Source of the DNA: Frondihabitans sp. PAMC 28766
GTDB lineage: Bacteria; Actinomycetota; Actinomycetes; Actinomycetales; Microbacteriaceae
DNA: 64,000 bases
Direction: 5' to 3'
Assembly: GCF_001577365.1 (NCBI RefSeq)
Contig: NZ_CP014513.1
Coordinates: 186,001-250,000 of the forward strand
This document shows positions 38,047 to 46,658 of the stretch, one piece after another. The notes under the pieces are model-generated. The model was not told where the DNA came from. It saw only the letters and a program-made list of their open reading frames with translations, and did not search any database. How positions within the stretch are numbered: position 1 is the stretch's first letter; every line of letters starts with the position of its first letter. The translations under genes and the position numbers were made by a program.

Positions 38047-38119
38047 TGCGCCCGAAGGGACTCGAACCCCCAACCTTCTGATCCGTAGTCAGATGCTCTA
38101 TCCGTTGAGCTACGAGCGC
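38047..38119 (-). tRNA. tRNA-Arg (anticodon ACG)
   Basis: A 73-nt cloverleaf on the minus strand: acceptor GCGCTCG pairs with CGGGCGC (one G-T pair), D-arm AGCTCAACGGATAGAGC, anticodon arm CTGAC-TACGGAT-CAG with anticodon ACG, T-arm GGGTTCGAGTCCC, and discriminator A. CCA is not encoded. It sits among gene fragments, a common landing spot for integrating elements. Confidence 0.95.
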
Positions 38120-38169
38120 GCAGGTTGCCTTGGCCGATTGGCCAGAGGAAACATTACACGAGCGGGGGC

Positions 38170-38353
38170 CGAGCCGCGAATCGGGGCGGCCGAGGCGGCG
38201 TCGGGCGGGGCGTCGGGCGCCCTGGCGACGCAGCGTCTCGGCGGCCAGCTCGCCGAAGCGGGCGCGGTAGCCGGCGACGAAGCGGCCGAGGTGGGTGAGG
38301 CGCCACGAGGCGGCCACCTCGCCGACGCCATCCTGAGACCGCAGTGCACGCAT
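38170..38353 (-). pseudogene. C-terminal HTH fragment of an AraC-family regulator
   Basis: The minus strand encodes LRSQDGVGEVAASWRLTHLG then RFVAGYRARFGELAAETLRR, the second AraC HTH and terminal helix, without the sensing domain or first HTH. The frame continues without a stop towards the tRNA. Confidence 0.6.
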
Positions 38354-38399
38354 CTCTCACCGGCCATTGGCGGGCGGGACGGAGCCAATCGTCAGGCGT

Positions 38400-38418
38400 T
38401 GTGCGATTGGATTGCACA
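38400..38418. promoter_or_regulatory. Inverted repeat immediately before the PAP2 gene
   Basis: TGTGCGAT-TGG-ATTGCACA, 7 of 8 pairs matching, ending at the base before the GTG at 38419. A candidate operator or translational control hairpin. Confidence 0.35.
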
Positions 38419-39270
38419 GTGAACGCGACCACAGTCTCCACCTCGACGGCTGTCCGTCGACAGGTGCCGACACGGTGGGTTCTGACCAGCGCGGTCTCGG
38501 TCGTGGCTCTCGGCGGCGTCTACTCGATCGCCGTGTTGACGAAGCCCGGTCAAGAGATCGAGGACAGCATCCTTCGCTCCGTCGACGGCAGCACTCTGCT
38601 GCGCTCCGGCCGCGCGCTCGACGCGATCTCGATCCCTGCGGTGCTGCTGGTCGTCGGCATCGTCGTGGTCATCGCCCTCCTTCGCCGGCGCCCCGGCGCC
38701 GCGGTCCAGGCCAGCGTGCTCATCGTGGGCGCGATCGCGACCGCCCAGATGATCAAAGCGATCGCCCCGCGACCCGAGCTCACGTCGCTCACGCTGAGCA
38801 ACAGCTTCCCCTCGGGCCACGCGACCATCGCCCTCGCCGGGGTGCTCGGGCTCGCGACGGCGTTCGGCCGGCACCTGCGGCCGTTCATCATGATCGTCGG
38901 CACGGCGTTCGCCGCCGCGGTCGCCGAGCAGACGGTGGCCTACGGCTGGCACCGCGTCAGCGACATCTGCGGCGCCTGCGCGGTGACGATGCTGTGGCTC
39001 GCAATCGTGCGCGGCGGTGCTGCCGTGTGGTCGAACGACCCGCGCGACACCGTCGGTCGGCGCGCGCACGGCTTCACGTCCGGCCTCCTGGGCCTCGCGA
39101 TGGTCGCGACTCTCGCGGCCGCCGGCGCGGTCTTCGCCATCGGCATCGGCAGCGACATCAGCTCGATGACCACCACGAGCCCCGGTGTGCTGACCGGCGC
39201 CCGGCTGCTCTCGGCCGGCGTCGTGCTCGCCACGGCCTGGCTCGCCTGGAAGCTCGACCGCAGCATCTGA
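38419..39270 (+). CDS. PAP2-superfamily membrane phosphatase
   Basis: 283 aa from the GTG at 38419. Membrane helices near residues 20-40, 65-87, 95-112, 127-147, 160-180, 205-235 and 250-270. The phosphatase motifs are partly recognisable: IKAIAPRPEL (motif 1), SFPSGHATIAL (motif 2, PSGH) and VAYGWHRVSDICGA (motif 3, HR-x3-D). Such enzymes dephosphorylate phosphatidic acid, undecaprenyl diphosphate or related lipids on the outer face of the membrane. Confidence 0.85.
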   Translation: MNATTVSTSTAVRRQVPTRWVLTSAVSVVALGGVYSIAVLTKPGQEIEDSILRSVDGSTLLRSGRALDAISIPAVLLVVGIVVVIALLRRRPGAAVQASVLIVGAIATAQMIKAIAPRPELTSLTLSNSFPSGHATIALAGVLGLATAFGRHLRPFIMIVGTAFAAAVAEQTVAYGWHRVSDICGACAVTMLWLAIVRGGAAVWSNDPRDTVGRRAHGFTSGLLGLAMVATLAAAGAVFAIGIGSDISSMTTTSPGVLTGARLLSAGVVLATAWLAWKLDRSI

Positions 39271-39300
39271 GGTGGGCGGCGCCGCGCGGAAGGGCGGCGG

Positions 39301-39360
39301 CGCGAGATCGCTGTCCGGCCGCCTGAGGCGAAGCGCGCCGGGCCGAAGTGCGATCTCGCG
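39301..39360. terminator. Long hairpin between convergent PAP2 and VIT1 genes
   Basis: CGCGAGATCGC (39301-39311) pairs perfectly with GCGATCTCGCG (39350-39360); the 38-base loop is itself GC-rich and can fold. No T-run. Probably a bidirectional terminator. Confidence 0.5.
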
Positions 39361-39440
39361 AAGCGGGCCGTCCCGGCGCGCTGGCGCCTCGCGACGCGCG
39401 GCGGGCAAGGCGGGTGGCAGGCACACAGCCAGCGGCGGCG

Positions 39441-40598
39441 CTAGCGGCTCTCGAAGAGCAGGCCCAGCGCGTACGTGACGGCGGCCGCGCCATAGCCGAT
39501 CGCGAGCTGCCGCAGGGCCCCGCGCAGGGGCGAGGTGCCCGAGAGCAGGCCGGCGATGGCGCCGGTGCCGACGAGGGCGAGCCCCACGAGCACGGCTGCG
39601 ACGACGATCGCGACGAGGCCCGTCGCCCCGAACAGAATCGGGATGAGCGGGATGATCGCGCCCGATGCGAAGCACAGGAAGCTCGAGAACGCCGCGGTGA
39701 AGCCCGAGCCGATCGCCTCGTGCTCGTCGACCACGCTCGCCGCCGCAGACTCGGCGTCGGGAGGCGAGGTGACGGGCGCGGCCAGCAGAGCCGCCGGATC
39801 CTGCGCCGGAATCGACCCCGTGCGCACCTGCAGAGCGGCCAGCACCTCGCGAGCGTGCTCGTCGGCCGAGGCCTCGTCCATGCCGCGAGCCCGGTAGACG
39901 AGGGCGAGCTCGTTGGCGTCGACGTCGAGGTGGGGCAGCACCTGCTGCGCCTCGGGGTCGGGCGCCGAGGCGGCCAGCAGTTCGCGCTGCGACGTGACCG
40001 ACACGTATTCGCCGGCGCCCATCGAGAGGGCGCCGGCGAGCAGCCCCGAGAGACCCGTGACTAGCACGACCGTGTGCGAGACGCCCGTGGCGCTCACACC
40101 CAGGATGAGGGCGAGGTTCGAGACGAGACCGTCGTTCGCGCCGAACACGGCCGCGCGGAACCCTCCCGACAGCCGAGACCGCCCGCGCTCGGCGAGACCG
40201 CGCACGACCTCGCCGTGGATGCGCTCGTCGGCGGCCATGGCCTCGGTCGCATCGGCGTCGGTCTCGTAGGGCGAGCGGCCCTCGGCGCTCTGCACGAGAG
40301 CGAGCACGAAGATCGAGCCGAAGCGACGGGCGAGAACACCCAGGATGCGGGTGCGCAGGTCGGTGCCGGCGGGTCGCCCCACGCGGTCGCCCAGCAGGTC
40401 GCGCCAGTGCTGCTCATGGCGCCCCTCGGCCTCGGCCAGCGCCAGCAGAATGGACTGCTCTTCACCCGAGCGCCGGCGCGCGAGGTCGCGGTACACGGCC
40501 CCTTCGGCCCGCTCGTCGGCGAGGTAGCGCCGCCAGCGGCGGAGGTCGGCCGGTGATGGTTTTCGGATGGCGCCCTGCGCCGGAAGAGGTGCCGTCAT
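39441..40598 (-). CDS. VIT1/CCC1-family transporter with N-terminal ferritin-like domain
   Basis: 385 aa from the ATG at 40598. Residues about 15-145 form a rubrerythrin/ferritin-like helical domain (RRYLADERAEGAVYRDLARR, EAEGRHEQHWRDLLGD). The VIT1 domain follows: FRAAVFGANDGLVSNLALIL, LAGALSMGAGEYVSVTSQRE, then three C-terminal helices (AIIPLIPILF, VAIVVAAVLVGLALVGTGAI, ALRQLAIGYGAAAVTYALGL). Family members move Fe2+ or Mn2+, the ferritin-like part handling the metal first. Its start lies 75 bp from the kdpC relic. Confidence 0.9.
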   Translation of the reverse strand: MTAPLPAQGAIRKPSPADLRRWRRYLADERAEGAVYRDLARRRSGEEQSILLALAEAEGRHEQHWRDLLGDRVGRPAGTDLRTRILGVLARRFGSIFVLALVQSAEGRSPYETDADATEAMAADERIHGEVVRGLAERGRSRLSGGFRAAVFGANDGLVSNLALILGVSATGVSHTVVLVTGLSGLLAGALSMGAGEYVSVTSQRELLAASAPDPEAQQVLPHLDVDANELALVYRARGMDEASADEHAREVLAALQVRTGSIPAQDPAALLAAPVTSPPDAESAAASVVDEHEAIGSGFTAAFSSFLCFASGAIIPLIPILFGATGLVAIVVAAVLVGLALVGTGAIAGLLSGTSPLRGALRQLAIGYGAAAVTYALGLLFESR

Positions 40599-40673
40599 TC
40601 GAGCTCCAGGTCGGTGTGTATTCAAGGGTAGCGGAGGCCGACGATCCCGATTCGGGGGTGCTATCACGGGGGC

Positions 40674-40915
40674 GTGCTAGATACGCTGCCTGGCGACGCG
40701 CTGACCTCGTCCGGCTCCGGCCTCGACCTCGGCCCCGCGGGCGCGCGGGCGCGCTCGAGCAAGTCAGTCGAGTCGCTCCCACTCGGGGGTTCTCCGCGGC
40801 AGTTGTCCACAGATTGGTGGAGGCCCACGTCCAGGGCCGCGAGGCCGGTTACCTTGGTGAGCAGACAGTGAACGTGCTCGACCTGAACGTGGTTCTGGCA
40901 CAACTGAAGGGCTGA
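40674..40915 (+). pseudogene. kdpC: 3' relic of kdpC
   Basis: The frame at 40674 reads DALTSSGSGLD, the conserved KdpC V-T-x-SGSGLDP segment. After a frame change near 40745 the next frame reads EQVSRVAPTRG, VVHRLVEAHVQGREAGYLGE and QTVNVLDLNVVLAQL, which matches the KdpC C-terminus (EH-x2-GR-x2-GFLGEPRVNVLELNLAL). The N-terminal membrane anchor and all of kdpFAB are absent; upstream is the VIT1-type gene on the other strand. The position just before kdpD is the normal one for kdpC. Confidence 0.75.
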
Positions 40916-40971
40916 GTGCGGCTCGGGTCGGGTCGCTGTCACTCGTCGATTTCGTCAGAAGGGAGGGTGCC

Positions 40972-43602
40972 GTGAAGAAGGGCCGATTGCGCGTCCTGCT
41001 CGGCGCCGCCCCCGGCGTGGGCAAGACCTACGCGATGCTCGAAGAGGGCGCCAGGATCTCGTCGGAAGGGCGAGACGTCGTGGTGGCGGTCGTCGAGACC
41101 CACGGCCGCGCGGCGACCGCCTCCCTCCTCACCGGGCTCGAGGTGCTCCCCCGCGTCACCTCGACCCACCGCGGCGTCGACCTCGACGAGATGGACCTCG
41201 CCGGGGTGATCGCCCGCCACCCCGACGTCGCCCTCGTCGACGAGCTCGCCCACACGAACGCCCCCGGCAGCGAGCACGAGAAGCGCTGGCACGACGTCGA
41301 GTCACTGCTCGAGGCCGGGATCGATGTCATCTCGACCGTCAACGTGCAGCACATCGAGTCGCTGAGCGACGTCGTCGAGCAGATCACCGGGGCGCCGCAG
41401 CGCGAGACCGTGCCCGACGCCGTGCTGCGCGCGGCCGACCAGATCGAGGTGATCGACCTCGCACCGCAGGCCCTCCGCGACCGGCTCGCCGAGGGCAACG
41501 TCTACCCCGCGGCCCGCGTCGACGCGGCGCTCTCCAACTACTTCCGGCTCGGCAACCTCACGGCCCTCCGCGAGCTCGCTCTGCTCTGGCTCGCCGACGA
41601 AGTCGACTCCGCGCTCAAGGCCTACCGGGCCGAGCACGGCATCGACAGCAAGTGGGAGGCGCGCGAGCGCGTCGTCGTCGCGCTGACCGGCGGCCCCGAG
41701 GGCGAGACGCTCATCCGCCGGGGCGCCCGCATCGCCGCCCGCTCGGCCGGGGGCGAGCTGATCGCGGTGCACGTGAGCCGGCAAGACGGGTTGGCCGACT
41801 CGCATCCTGGTGCCCTCGCCGCGCAGCGCGCCCTCGCCGAGAAGCTCGGAGGCAGCTATCACCAGGTGCTGGGCGACGACATCCCGCGCACCCTGGTCGA
41901 GTTCGCCCGCTCGATGAACGCGACGCAGCTGGTGATCGGCGTGAGCCGTCGGGGCAGGATCGCCGCGGCGCTCACGGGCCCCGGCATCGGGGCGACCGTC
42001 ATCCGCGAGTCGGGCGTCATCGACGTGCACATCGTCACCCACTCGAGCGCTGGCGGCGCCTTCACGCTGCCGCGACTCGGCGGGTCGCTGTCACGGGGGC
42101 GCCGAGTAGCCGGGCTCGTGCTCGCGCTGATCGGCGGGCCGCTGGTCACGTTGCTGCTGACGTCGTTCCGGTCGGACGACGCGCTGACGAGCGACGTGCT
42201 GGCGCTGCAGCTGCTGGTGGTCGTCGTGGCGCTCGTCGGCGGCATCTGGCCGGCGCTGTTCGCCGCCGTGCTCTCGGGGTTCACGCTCGACTTCTTCTTC
42301 GTGCAACCGCTGCACAGCATCACGATCGCTGCGCCGCTGCACCTGCTGGCACTCGCGCTCTACGTCGTCAACGCGCTGCTGGTGAGCTACGTGGTCGACC
42401 AGGCGGCACGCCGGTCGCGGTCCGCCGCGCGGGCCGTCGCCGAGTCCGAGCTGCTTGCGACGATCGCCGGCAGCGTGCTGCGCGGGCAGGACGCTTTGCA
42501 GGCACTGCTGTCGCGCACGCGCGAGGCGTTCGGGCTGACGAGCGTTCGCGTGGTGTCGGCCGAGGGCGAAGTGGTCGCGTCGGCGGGCGAGGGCGCGATG
42601 GTCGCGTCGGCGGGCGAGGCCAGTGGCGCGCCCGCCGAGATCCTCACCCGGGTTGCGGCCGGCGATCAGGGCACGCTCGAGCTGCGCGGGCCCGACGTCG
42701 GGGTCGCCGACCGCCGGCTCGTCGGGGTCGTCGCCGCTCAGGTCGCCGCGGCCCTCGAGCACAGCGCCCTCGCCCGCACCGCCGAAGAGGTCGCCCCGCT
42801 TGCGGCCGCCGACCAGATGCGCACAGCCCTGCTCGCAGCTGTCGGGCACGACCTCCGCCGCCCACTCGCCAGCGCGACCGCCGCCGTCTCGGGCCTCCGC
42901 TCGCCCGGCGTCGAGTGGTCGGCCGCCGACCGGGACGAGCTGCTGAGCACCGCACAGGAGAGCCTCGATTCGCTCGCCTCGCTCGTCACCGACCTGCTCG
43001 ATGTGAGCCGGGTGCAAGCCGGGGTGCTGGCGGTCTCGCTCGACCGGGTCGACGTCGACGACGTGATCCTGGGCTCCCTCGACGAGCTCGGCATCGGGCC
43101 CGACCATGTCGAGCTCGCCCTCGACGACGTCCCAGCCGTCACCGCCGACGCCGTGCTGCTGCAGCGCGTCGTCGTCAACCTGCTCGACAACGCGCTGCGG
43201 CACGAGCCCGACCGGGCGACACCCGAGGGCAGCTCGCGCGTGCTCGTCTCGGCGAGCGCGTTCGGCGACCGCGTCGAGATCCGCATCGCCGACCACGGCC
43301 CCGGCATCTCGGCCGACCGGCGCGAACAGGTCTTCCAGCCCTTCCAGCGGCTCGGCGACACCGACAACACGACGGGCCTCGGGCTCGGCCTCGCGCTTTC
43401 GAAGGGCTTCACCGAGGGCATGGCCGGCACGCTCGAGGCCGACGACACCCCCGGCGGCGGCCTCACGATGGTGGTGTCGCTGCCGGCGACGGTCGCGCCC
43501 GCATCCGCCGCGGCTGCCCGCGAGCCTTACCTTGTCGGCTCAGCCGACCCTTCCGGTCAGGCTGAACCTACCGAAAAGATAGGGGAGGGCGACGACCGAT
43601 GA
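40972..43602 (+). CDS. kdpD: Sensor histidine kinase KdpD
   Basis: 876 aa from a GTG with GGGAGGG upstream. Domains in order: KdpD N-terminal domain with Walker A GAAPGVGKTY and ALVDELAHTNAPGSEHEKRW (about residues 1-215); UspA-like domain (about 230-350, VVVALTGGPEGETLIRRGAR); four membrane helices (about 380-480); GAF-like region (about 500-600); HisKA with H in AVGHDLRRPL; HATPase with VVVNLLDNALRHEP, DHGPGIS and GLGLGLAL. It senses low K+ or turgor and phosphorylates KdpE, whose start overlaps its stop by 4 bp. Its usual target operon is missing here apart from a kdpC relic. Confidence 0.95.
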   Translation: MKKGRLRVLLGAAPGVGKTYAMLEEGARISSEGRDVVVAVVETHGRAATASLLTGLEVLPRVTSTHRGVDLDEMDLAGVIARHPDVALVDELAHTNAPGSEHEKRWHDVESLLEAGIDVISTVNVQHIESLSDVVEQITGAPQRETVPDAVLRAADQIEVIDLAPQALRDRLAEGNVYPAARVDAALSNYFRLGNLTALRELALLWLADEVDSALKAYRAEHGIDSKWEARERVVVALTGGPEGETLIRRGARIAARSAGGELIAVHVSRQDGLADSHPGALAAQRALAEKLGGSYHQVLGDDIPRTLVEFARSMNATQLVIGVSRRGRIAAALTGPGIGATVIRESGVIDVHIVTHSSAGGAFTLPRLGGSLSRGRRVAGLVLALIGGPLVTLLLTSFRSDDALTSDVLALQLLVVVVALVGGIWPALFAAVLSGFTLDFFFVQPLHSITIAAPLHLLALALYVVNALLVSYVVDQAARRSRSAARAVAESELLATIAGSVLRGQDALQALLSRTREAFGLTSVRVVSAEGEVVASAGEGAMVASAGEASGAPAEILTRVAAGDQGTLELRGPDVGVADRRLVGVVAAQVAAALEHSALARTAEEVAPLAAADQMRTALLAAVGHDLRRPLASATAAVSGLRSPGVEWSAADRDELLSTAQESLDSLASLVTDLLDVSRVQAGVLAVSLDRVDVDDVILGSLDELGIGPDHVELALDDVPAVTADAVLLQRVVVNLLDNALRHEPDRATPEGSSRVLVSASAFGDRVEIRIADHGPGISADRREQVFQPFQRLGDTDNTTGLGLGLALSKGFTEGMAGTLEADDTPGGGLTMVVSLPATVAPASAAAAREPYLVGSADPSGQAEPTEKIGEGDDR

Positions 43603-44276
43603 AGATCCTCATCGCCGACGACGACCCGCAGATCATCCGCGCCCTGCGGGTGACCCTCGGCGCGCAGGGCTACGAGGTGATCACCGCGGCCGACGGCGCG
43701 CAGGCGCTGAGCCAGGCCATCGCCCACCACCCCGACGTGGTGATGCTCGACCTCGGCATGCCGCACCTCAACGGCATCGAAGTGATCGAGGGCCTGCGGG
43801 GCTGGTCGCAGGTGCCGATCCTGGTGGTCTCCGGTCGCACCGGCGCTGCCGACAAGGTCGACGCCCTCGACGCGGGCGCCGACGACTACGTCACGAAGCC
43901 CTTCTCGCTGGACGAGTTGCTCGCCCGCATCCGCGCCCTGACGCGCCGCGTCGTGGCCTCCCCCGACGAGCCCGCCACGTCGTTCGGCGACGTCGTCGTC
44001 GACTTCTCGGCGCGCAGCGTCTCGGGGCCGAGCGGCCTGATCCGCTTGACCCCCACCGAGTGGCGCCTGCTCGAGCTGCTGGTGCAGAACCCCGGCAAGC
44101 TCATCACCCGCGAGGCGATGCTGCAGCAGGTGTGGGGGCCGAACCACTCGCGCGACACCGGCTACCTCCGCCTCTACATGGCGCAGCTGCGCAAGAAGCT
44201 CGAGCCCGTCCCCGCCGAGCCGCGCTACCTCGTCACCGCGCAGGGCATGGGCTATCGGTTCGTCCCCGGCGCCTGA
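43599..44276 (+). CDS. kdpE: Response regulator KdpE
   Basis: 225 aa, starting at an ATG overlapping the kdpD stop as ATGA. OmpR/PhoB type: acidic pair in IADDDPQII, phospho-Asp in VVMLDLGMPHLNG, Lys in DDYVTKPFSLDE. The winged-helix C-terminus has LTPTEWRLLELLVQNPGKLI, HSRDTGYLRLYMAQLRKKLE and GMGYRFVPG. It activates kdpFABC under K+ limitation in known systems; with that operon missing here it must act at another locus or be vestigial. Confidence 0.95.
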   Translation: MKILIADDDPQIIRALRVTLGAQGYEVITAADGAQALSQAIAHHPDVVMLDLGMPHLNGIEVIEGLRGWSQVPILVVSGRTGAADKVDALDAGADDYVTKPFSLDELLARIRALTRRVVASPDEPATSFGDVVVDFSARSVSGPSGLIRLTPTEWRLLELLVQNPGKLITREAMLQQVWGPNHSRDTGYLRLYMAQLRKKLEPVPAEPRYLVTAQGMGYRFVPGA

Positions 44277-44415
44277 GCCGGCGGCCGCCGCCGCCCGCCG
44301 CCGCCCGCCAGCCGCCGCCGCCGATTGGGCAGTCGCGGCGATGTGGGCAGAAGTGCCGTCTTGGGCTGGCGCGAGGGTCGGGGTACGGTCGAGGGGTACG
44401 AGGGGGGTTCCGCCG

Positions 44416-44740
44416 ATGTCCACGTTCCGCGTCACGCCCGAGGGGCTCGAGGCGACGGGTGCGCACTTCGCGTCGGCTCTCGCCGAGTTCGACTCGCGCG
44501 TCACCGCCGCGAACGCCGCCGTCGCCGGCCTCGTCGGCTCGGGCTGGTCGGGCCGCGCGGCCGACGGCTGGCCGGGGCTGGGCAGAGGTCATCGACGGTG
44601 TCGGCGAGGTGCAGGAGGCGCTGGCCGGCATGGCCCGGCTTCTGCCCGAGGCAGCCGCGCTCTACGCCACCACCGACGAGACCGTGGCCGCCGACTCTAC
44701 ACGAGACGCCGATCCGGGCGCCGGCACGGGGGCATCCTGA
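44416..44740 (+). CDS. WXG100-superfamily-like protein (one extra base near 44.575 kb)
   Basis: From the ATG at 44416 (AGGGGGG upstream): FRVTPEGLEATGAHFASALA, then GLVGSGWSGRAADGWPG with the WxG motif GWSG at about residue 46. The frame then shifts; WAEVIDGVGEVQEALAGMAR, LLPEAAALYATTDETVA completes the second helix. Removing one G from GGGG at 44574-44577 gives 107 aa, the expected two-helix hairpin length. The stop overlaps the next start as TGATG. First gene of the toxin locus; likely a secreted partner or chaperone for the toxin. Confidence 0.75.
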
Positions 44741-45033
44741 TGCCCGCCTACGAGGTCGACCTCGATCAGCTCGACACGGTCCGTCACGACGTGCAGAACC
44801 TCGTCGACTACTGCGAGTCGCTGCGCGCCGAGATCCGGCAGGCCGCAGCGTCGCTCACCGACTTCGAGTGGACAGGATCAGCCTCGGCGCAGTTCGACGC
44901 CCTGCAGCAGACCTGGCAGGATGGCGCCGCGAAGATCCAGGCGGGCCTCGCCGTCATGACCGCGAACGCCGCGGCGAGCCACGCCAACTACTCGGCCGTT
45001 CAGGCCGCCAACGCTCGCCTGTGGGGCCGGTGA
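44740..45033 (+). CDS. WXG100-superfamily protein
   Basis: 97 aa from the ATG at 44740. Predicted helix-turn-helix hairpin with the WxG turn at FEWTGSASAQFDALQQTWQD (about residue 45), flanked by amphipathic helices (LDQLDTVRHDVQNLVDYCES; NAAASHANYSAVQAANA). ESX/T7SS substrates of this kind usually dimerise with a neighbouring WXG100 or toxin N-terminus. Here it sits between another WXG-like protein and the toxin; no EssC/EccC secretion ATPase is encoded in this window. Confidence 0.85.
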   Translation: MPAYEVDLDQLDTVRHDVQNLVDYCESLRAEIRQAAASLTDFEWTGSASAQFDALQQTWQDGAAKIQAGLAVMTANAAASHANYSAVQAANARLWGR

Positions 45034-45040
45034 TGCGCCG

Positions 45041-46648
45041 ATGACCACCGTCAAAGTCACCCCGGGCGCCTATACCGACGTCGCGAACACGCTCGACGAC
45101 GCGGTGCGAGCCCTGCGCTCGCACGTTCACGACGCCTCAGGATCCCTGGCGGGCACCGCCTCGATGTCCGGTTCGGACATCCACGGGCGCAAGTGGGGTT
45201 CCGACTATGACAAGGGCGCGCGTGCGATGTTCCGCGCCCTCACCTCCATGTCGGGGGCGATGGCACGGGTCGCCGCGGCCGTCCAGTTGACGGGCGAGAA
45301 CCACGACGCCGCCGAGGCCGCGTCGTCGGGGAGCGCCGCAGCCTCGCCGAAGGGCACCAGCTCGCTCGGCGACTCGTTCTCGCCCCCGCCATCGGCGATC
45401 GGCGGCGACGGCAAGGCGAAGCCGCACGGCTGGGAGCTCGTCGCGGCCGTCGTCGAGTCGGTCTGGCCGACCGCCGACGTGATCCGGATGGGCCAGGCCG
45501 CCGCGGCCTGGTCGTCACTCGGCGATGGCCTGCGGTCTGTTCGGTCGCAGTACGTCACCGACGCCGCCGCCCCTCTCGACGCGATGAAGTCGTCCGAGCT
45601 GCCCGGGCTCCGCGACACCGTCAGGCAACTGAGCTCGCAGCTGACCAAGCTCGCCGAGTTCTGCGATTCCATGCAGTCGTTCCTGATCAAGATGATCGCG
45701 ACCGATGTCGGGGCCTGGGCTGCGGTCGGCGCGATCCTGGCCACGCTGGCGGCGGCGGTGGCGGCGACGAGTGGCGCCGGCCTCGCCTTCACCCCGGTGA
45801 CGTTCGGGCTGTCCGACCTGGCGGCGGCCGGCGCCGATGCCGGCGAGATCGCCACGGCCAGCGGCGCCGTCCTCGCCGAGGGCGCCGCCCTCGAGGCGCT
45901 CGTCGCGACCGAGACGGCAGCCGTCGAGACCGCTGTGCTCGAGGCCAGCGAGGCCTTGATCGCCGAGATCGAGTCGATCTTCGAGACGATGGTGATCGAG
46001 GACCCGGTGCTGACGCAGGTCGGCGTCCTGCCGTGGCTCGGGGCCGGGACCGGGGCTGCCGGGTTGCTTGCGCCCATTGCGCCGCCGACGGTGCCGCAGA
46101 TGCTCGTTCCGGATAAACCACCCGCCCGCAACGACCCCATCCGCATCCCCTATACGTTGCCCAGCGGGGAAGCCGAGGAGGCAGAAGGAAAATCGATCGG
46201 TCAGAAACAGCCGACGAAGCGCGACAGGACGCTCGTGCTCTACTACAAGAACGACTGGGATACGAATCAGAACGCCGAGGCTAGCAAGAAGGCCGCACAG
46301 TTGGACGCCTTTGCCGCCATGGGCCAGTTGATCGCGACGCCTGTATCTCTTGCCGCTCGAAACGTTAACCAGCGGGCGATCTACAACCGGAGCCACGGCC
46401 TTCCCGCGGGGACGAAACACCCGAATAGAGACGTGGATCACATCCACGAGTTGCAGCTCGGAGGAAATGCCGTCGACCCTGGCAACCTCCAACTACTTGA
46501 CCCGAGCGTCAATCAGAGCATCGGAGCTCAGATCGCCTCACAGATCCGTCGCGACGGCGGCGTCGGCACGAAATACACTCGCGTGATCATCATCGATCCA
46601 CCACAAGGGATGATCGTCCCGTCGGGCGATCCGAACGGACCCAAATAA
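45041..46648 (+). CDS. Polymorphic toxin: WXG/PPE-like N-terminus with C-terminal HNH-like nuclease
   Basis: 535 aa from the ATG at 45041. Residues 1-95 look like a WXG-type trafficking domain (VKVTPGAYTDVANTLDDAVR). About 125-245 is helical, with a hydrophobic stretch AWAAVGAILATLAAAVAATS and then an Ala/Glu-rich helix; 350-380 is a Pro-rich linker. The C-terminal 140 residues are a nuclease-like tip: RDVDHIHELQLGGNAVDPGN, then LQLLDPSVNQSIGAQIASQI, an HNH/DHI-x-ELQLGG-x-NLQLLD signature. GC content drops from about 46.1 kb, at the start of the toxin tip, as expected for a swapped toxin module. The next genes are immunity candidates. Confidence 0.85.
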   Translation: MTTVKVTPGAYTDVANTLDDAVRALRSHVHDASGSLAGTASMSGSDIHGRKWGSDYDKGARAMFRALTSMSGAMARVAAAVQLTGENHDAAEAASSGSAAASPKGTSSLGDSFSPPPSAIGGDGKAKPHGWELVAAVVESVWPTADVIRMGQAAAAWSSLGDGLRSVRSQYVTDAAAPLDAMKSSELPGLRDTVRQLSSQLTKLAEFCDSMQSFLIKMIATDVGAWAAVGAILATLAAAVAATSGAGLAFTPVTFGLSDLAAAGADAGEIATASGAVLAEGAALEALVATETAAVETAVLEASEALIAEIESIFETMVIEDPVLTQVGVLPWLGAGTGAAGLLAPIAPPTVPQMLVPDKPPARNDPIRIPYTLPSGEAEEAEGKSIGQKQPTKRDRTLVLYYKNDWDTNQNAEASKKAAQLDAFAAMGQLIATPVSLAARNVNQRAIYNRSHGLPAGTKHPNRDVDHIHELQLGGNAVDPGNLQLLDPSVNQSIGAQIASQIRRDGGVGTKYTRVIIIDPPQGMIVPSGDPNGPK

Positions 46649-46658
46649 AGTGGTTCCG

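Noticed and set aside
38047..38119. tRNA-Arg as an active prophage or island attachment site
   Set aside because: No integrase gene and no second copy of the tRNA 3' end was noticed in the window; only decayed fragments are present.
38154..38441. Arg/Pro-rich minus-strand open frame next to the PAP2 gene
   Set aside because: No start signal or similarity; the adjacent frame contains the recognisable AraC C-terminal fragment instead.
41652..43565. Long Arg/Ala/Gly-rich open frame overlapping kdpD
   Set aside because: It is a shadow of kdpD in another frame: no domain, no RBS, and the kdpD frame carries all expected motifs.
44279..44325. GCC-rich stretch between kdpE and the WXG gene as a terminator
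   Set aside because: Low-complexity GCCGCC repeats; no clear stem-loop with a unique pairing.
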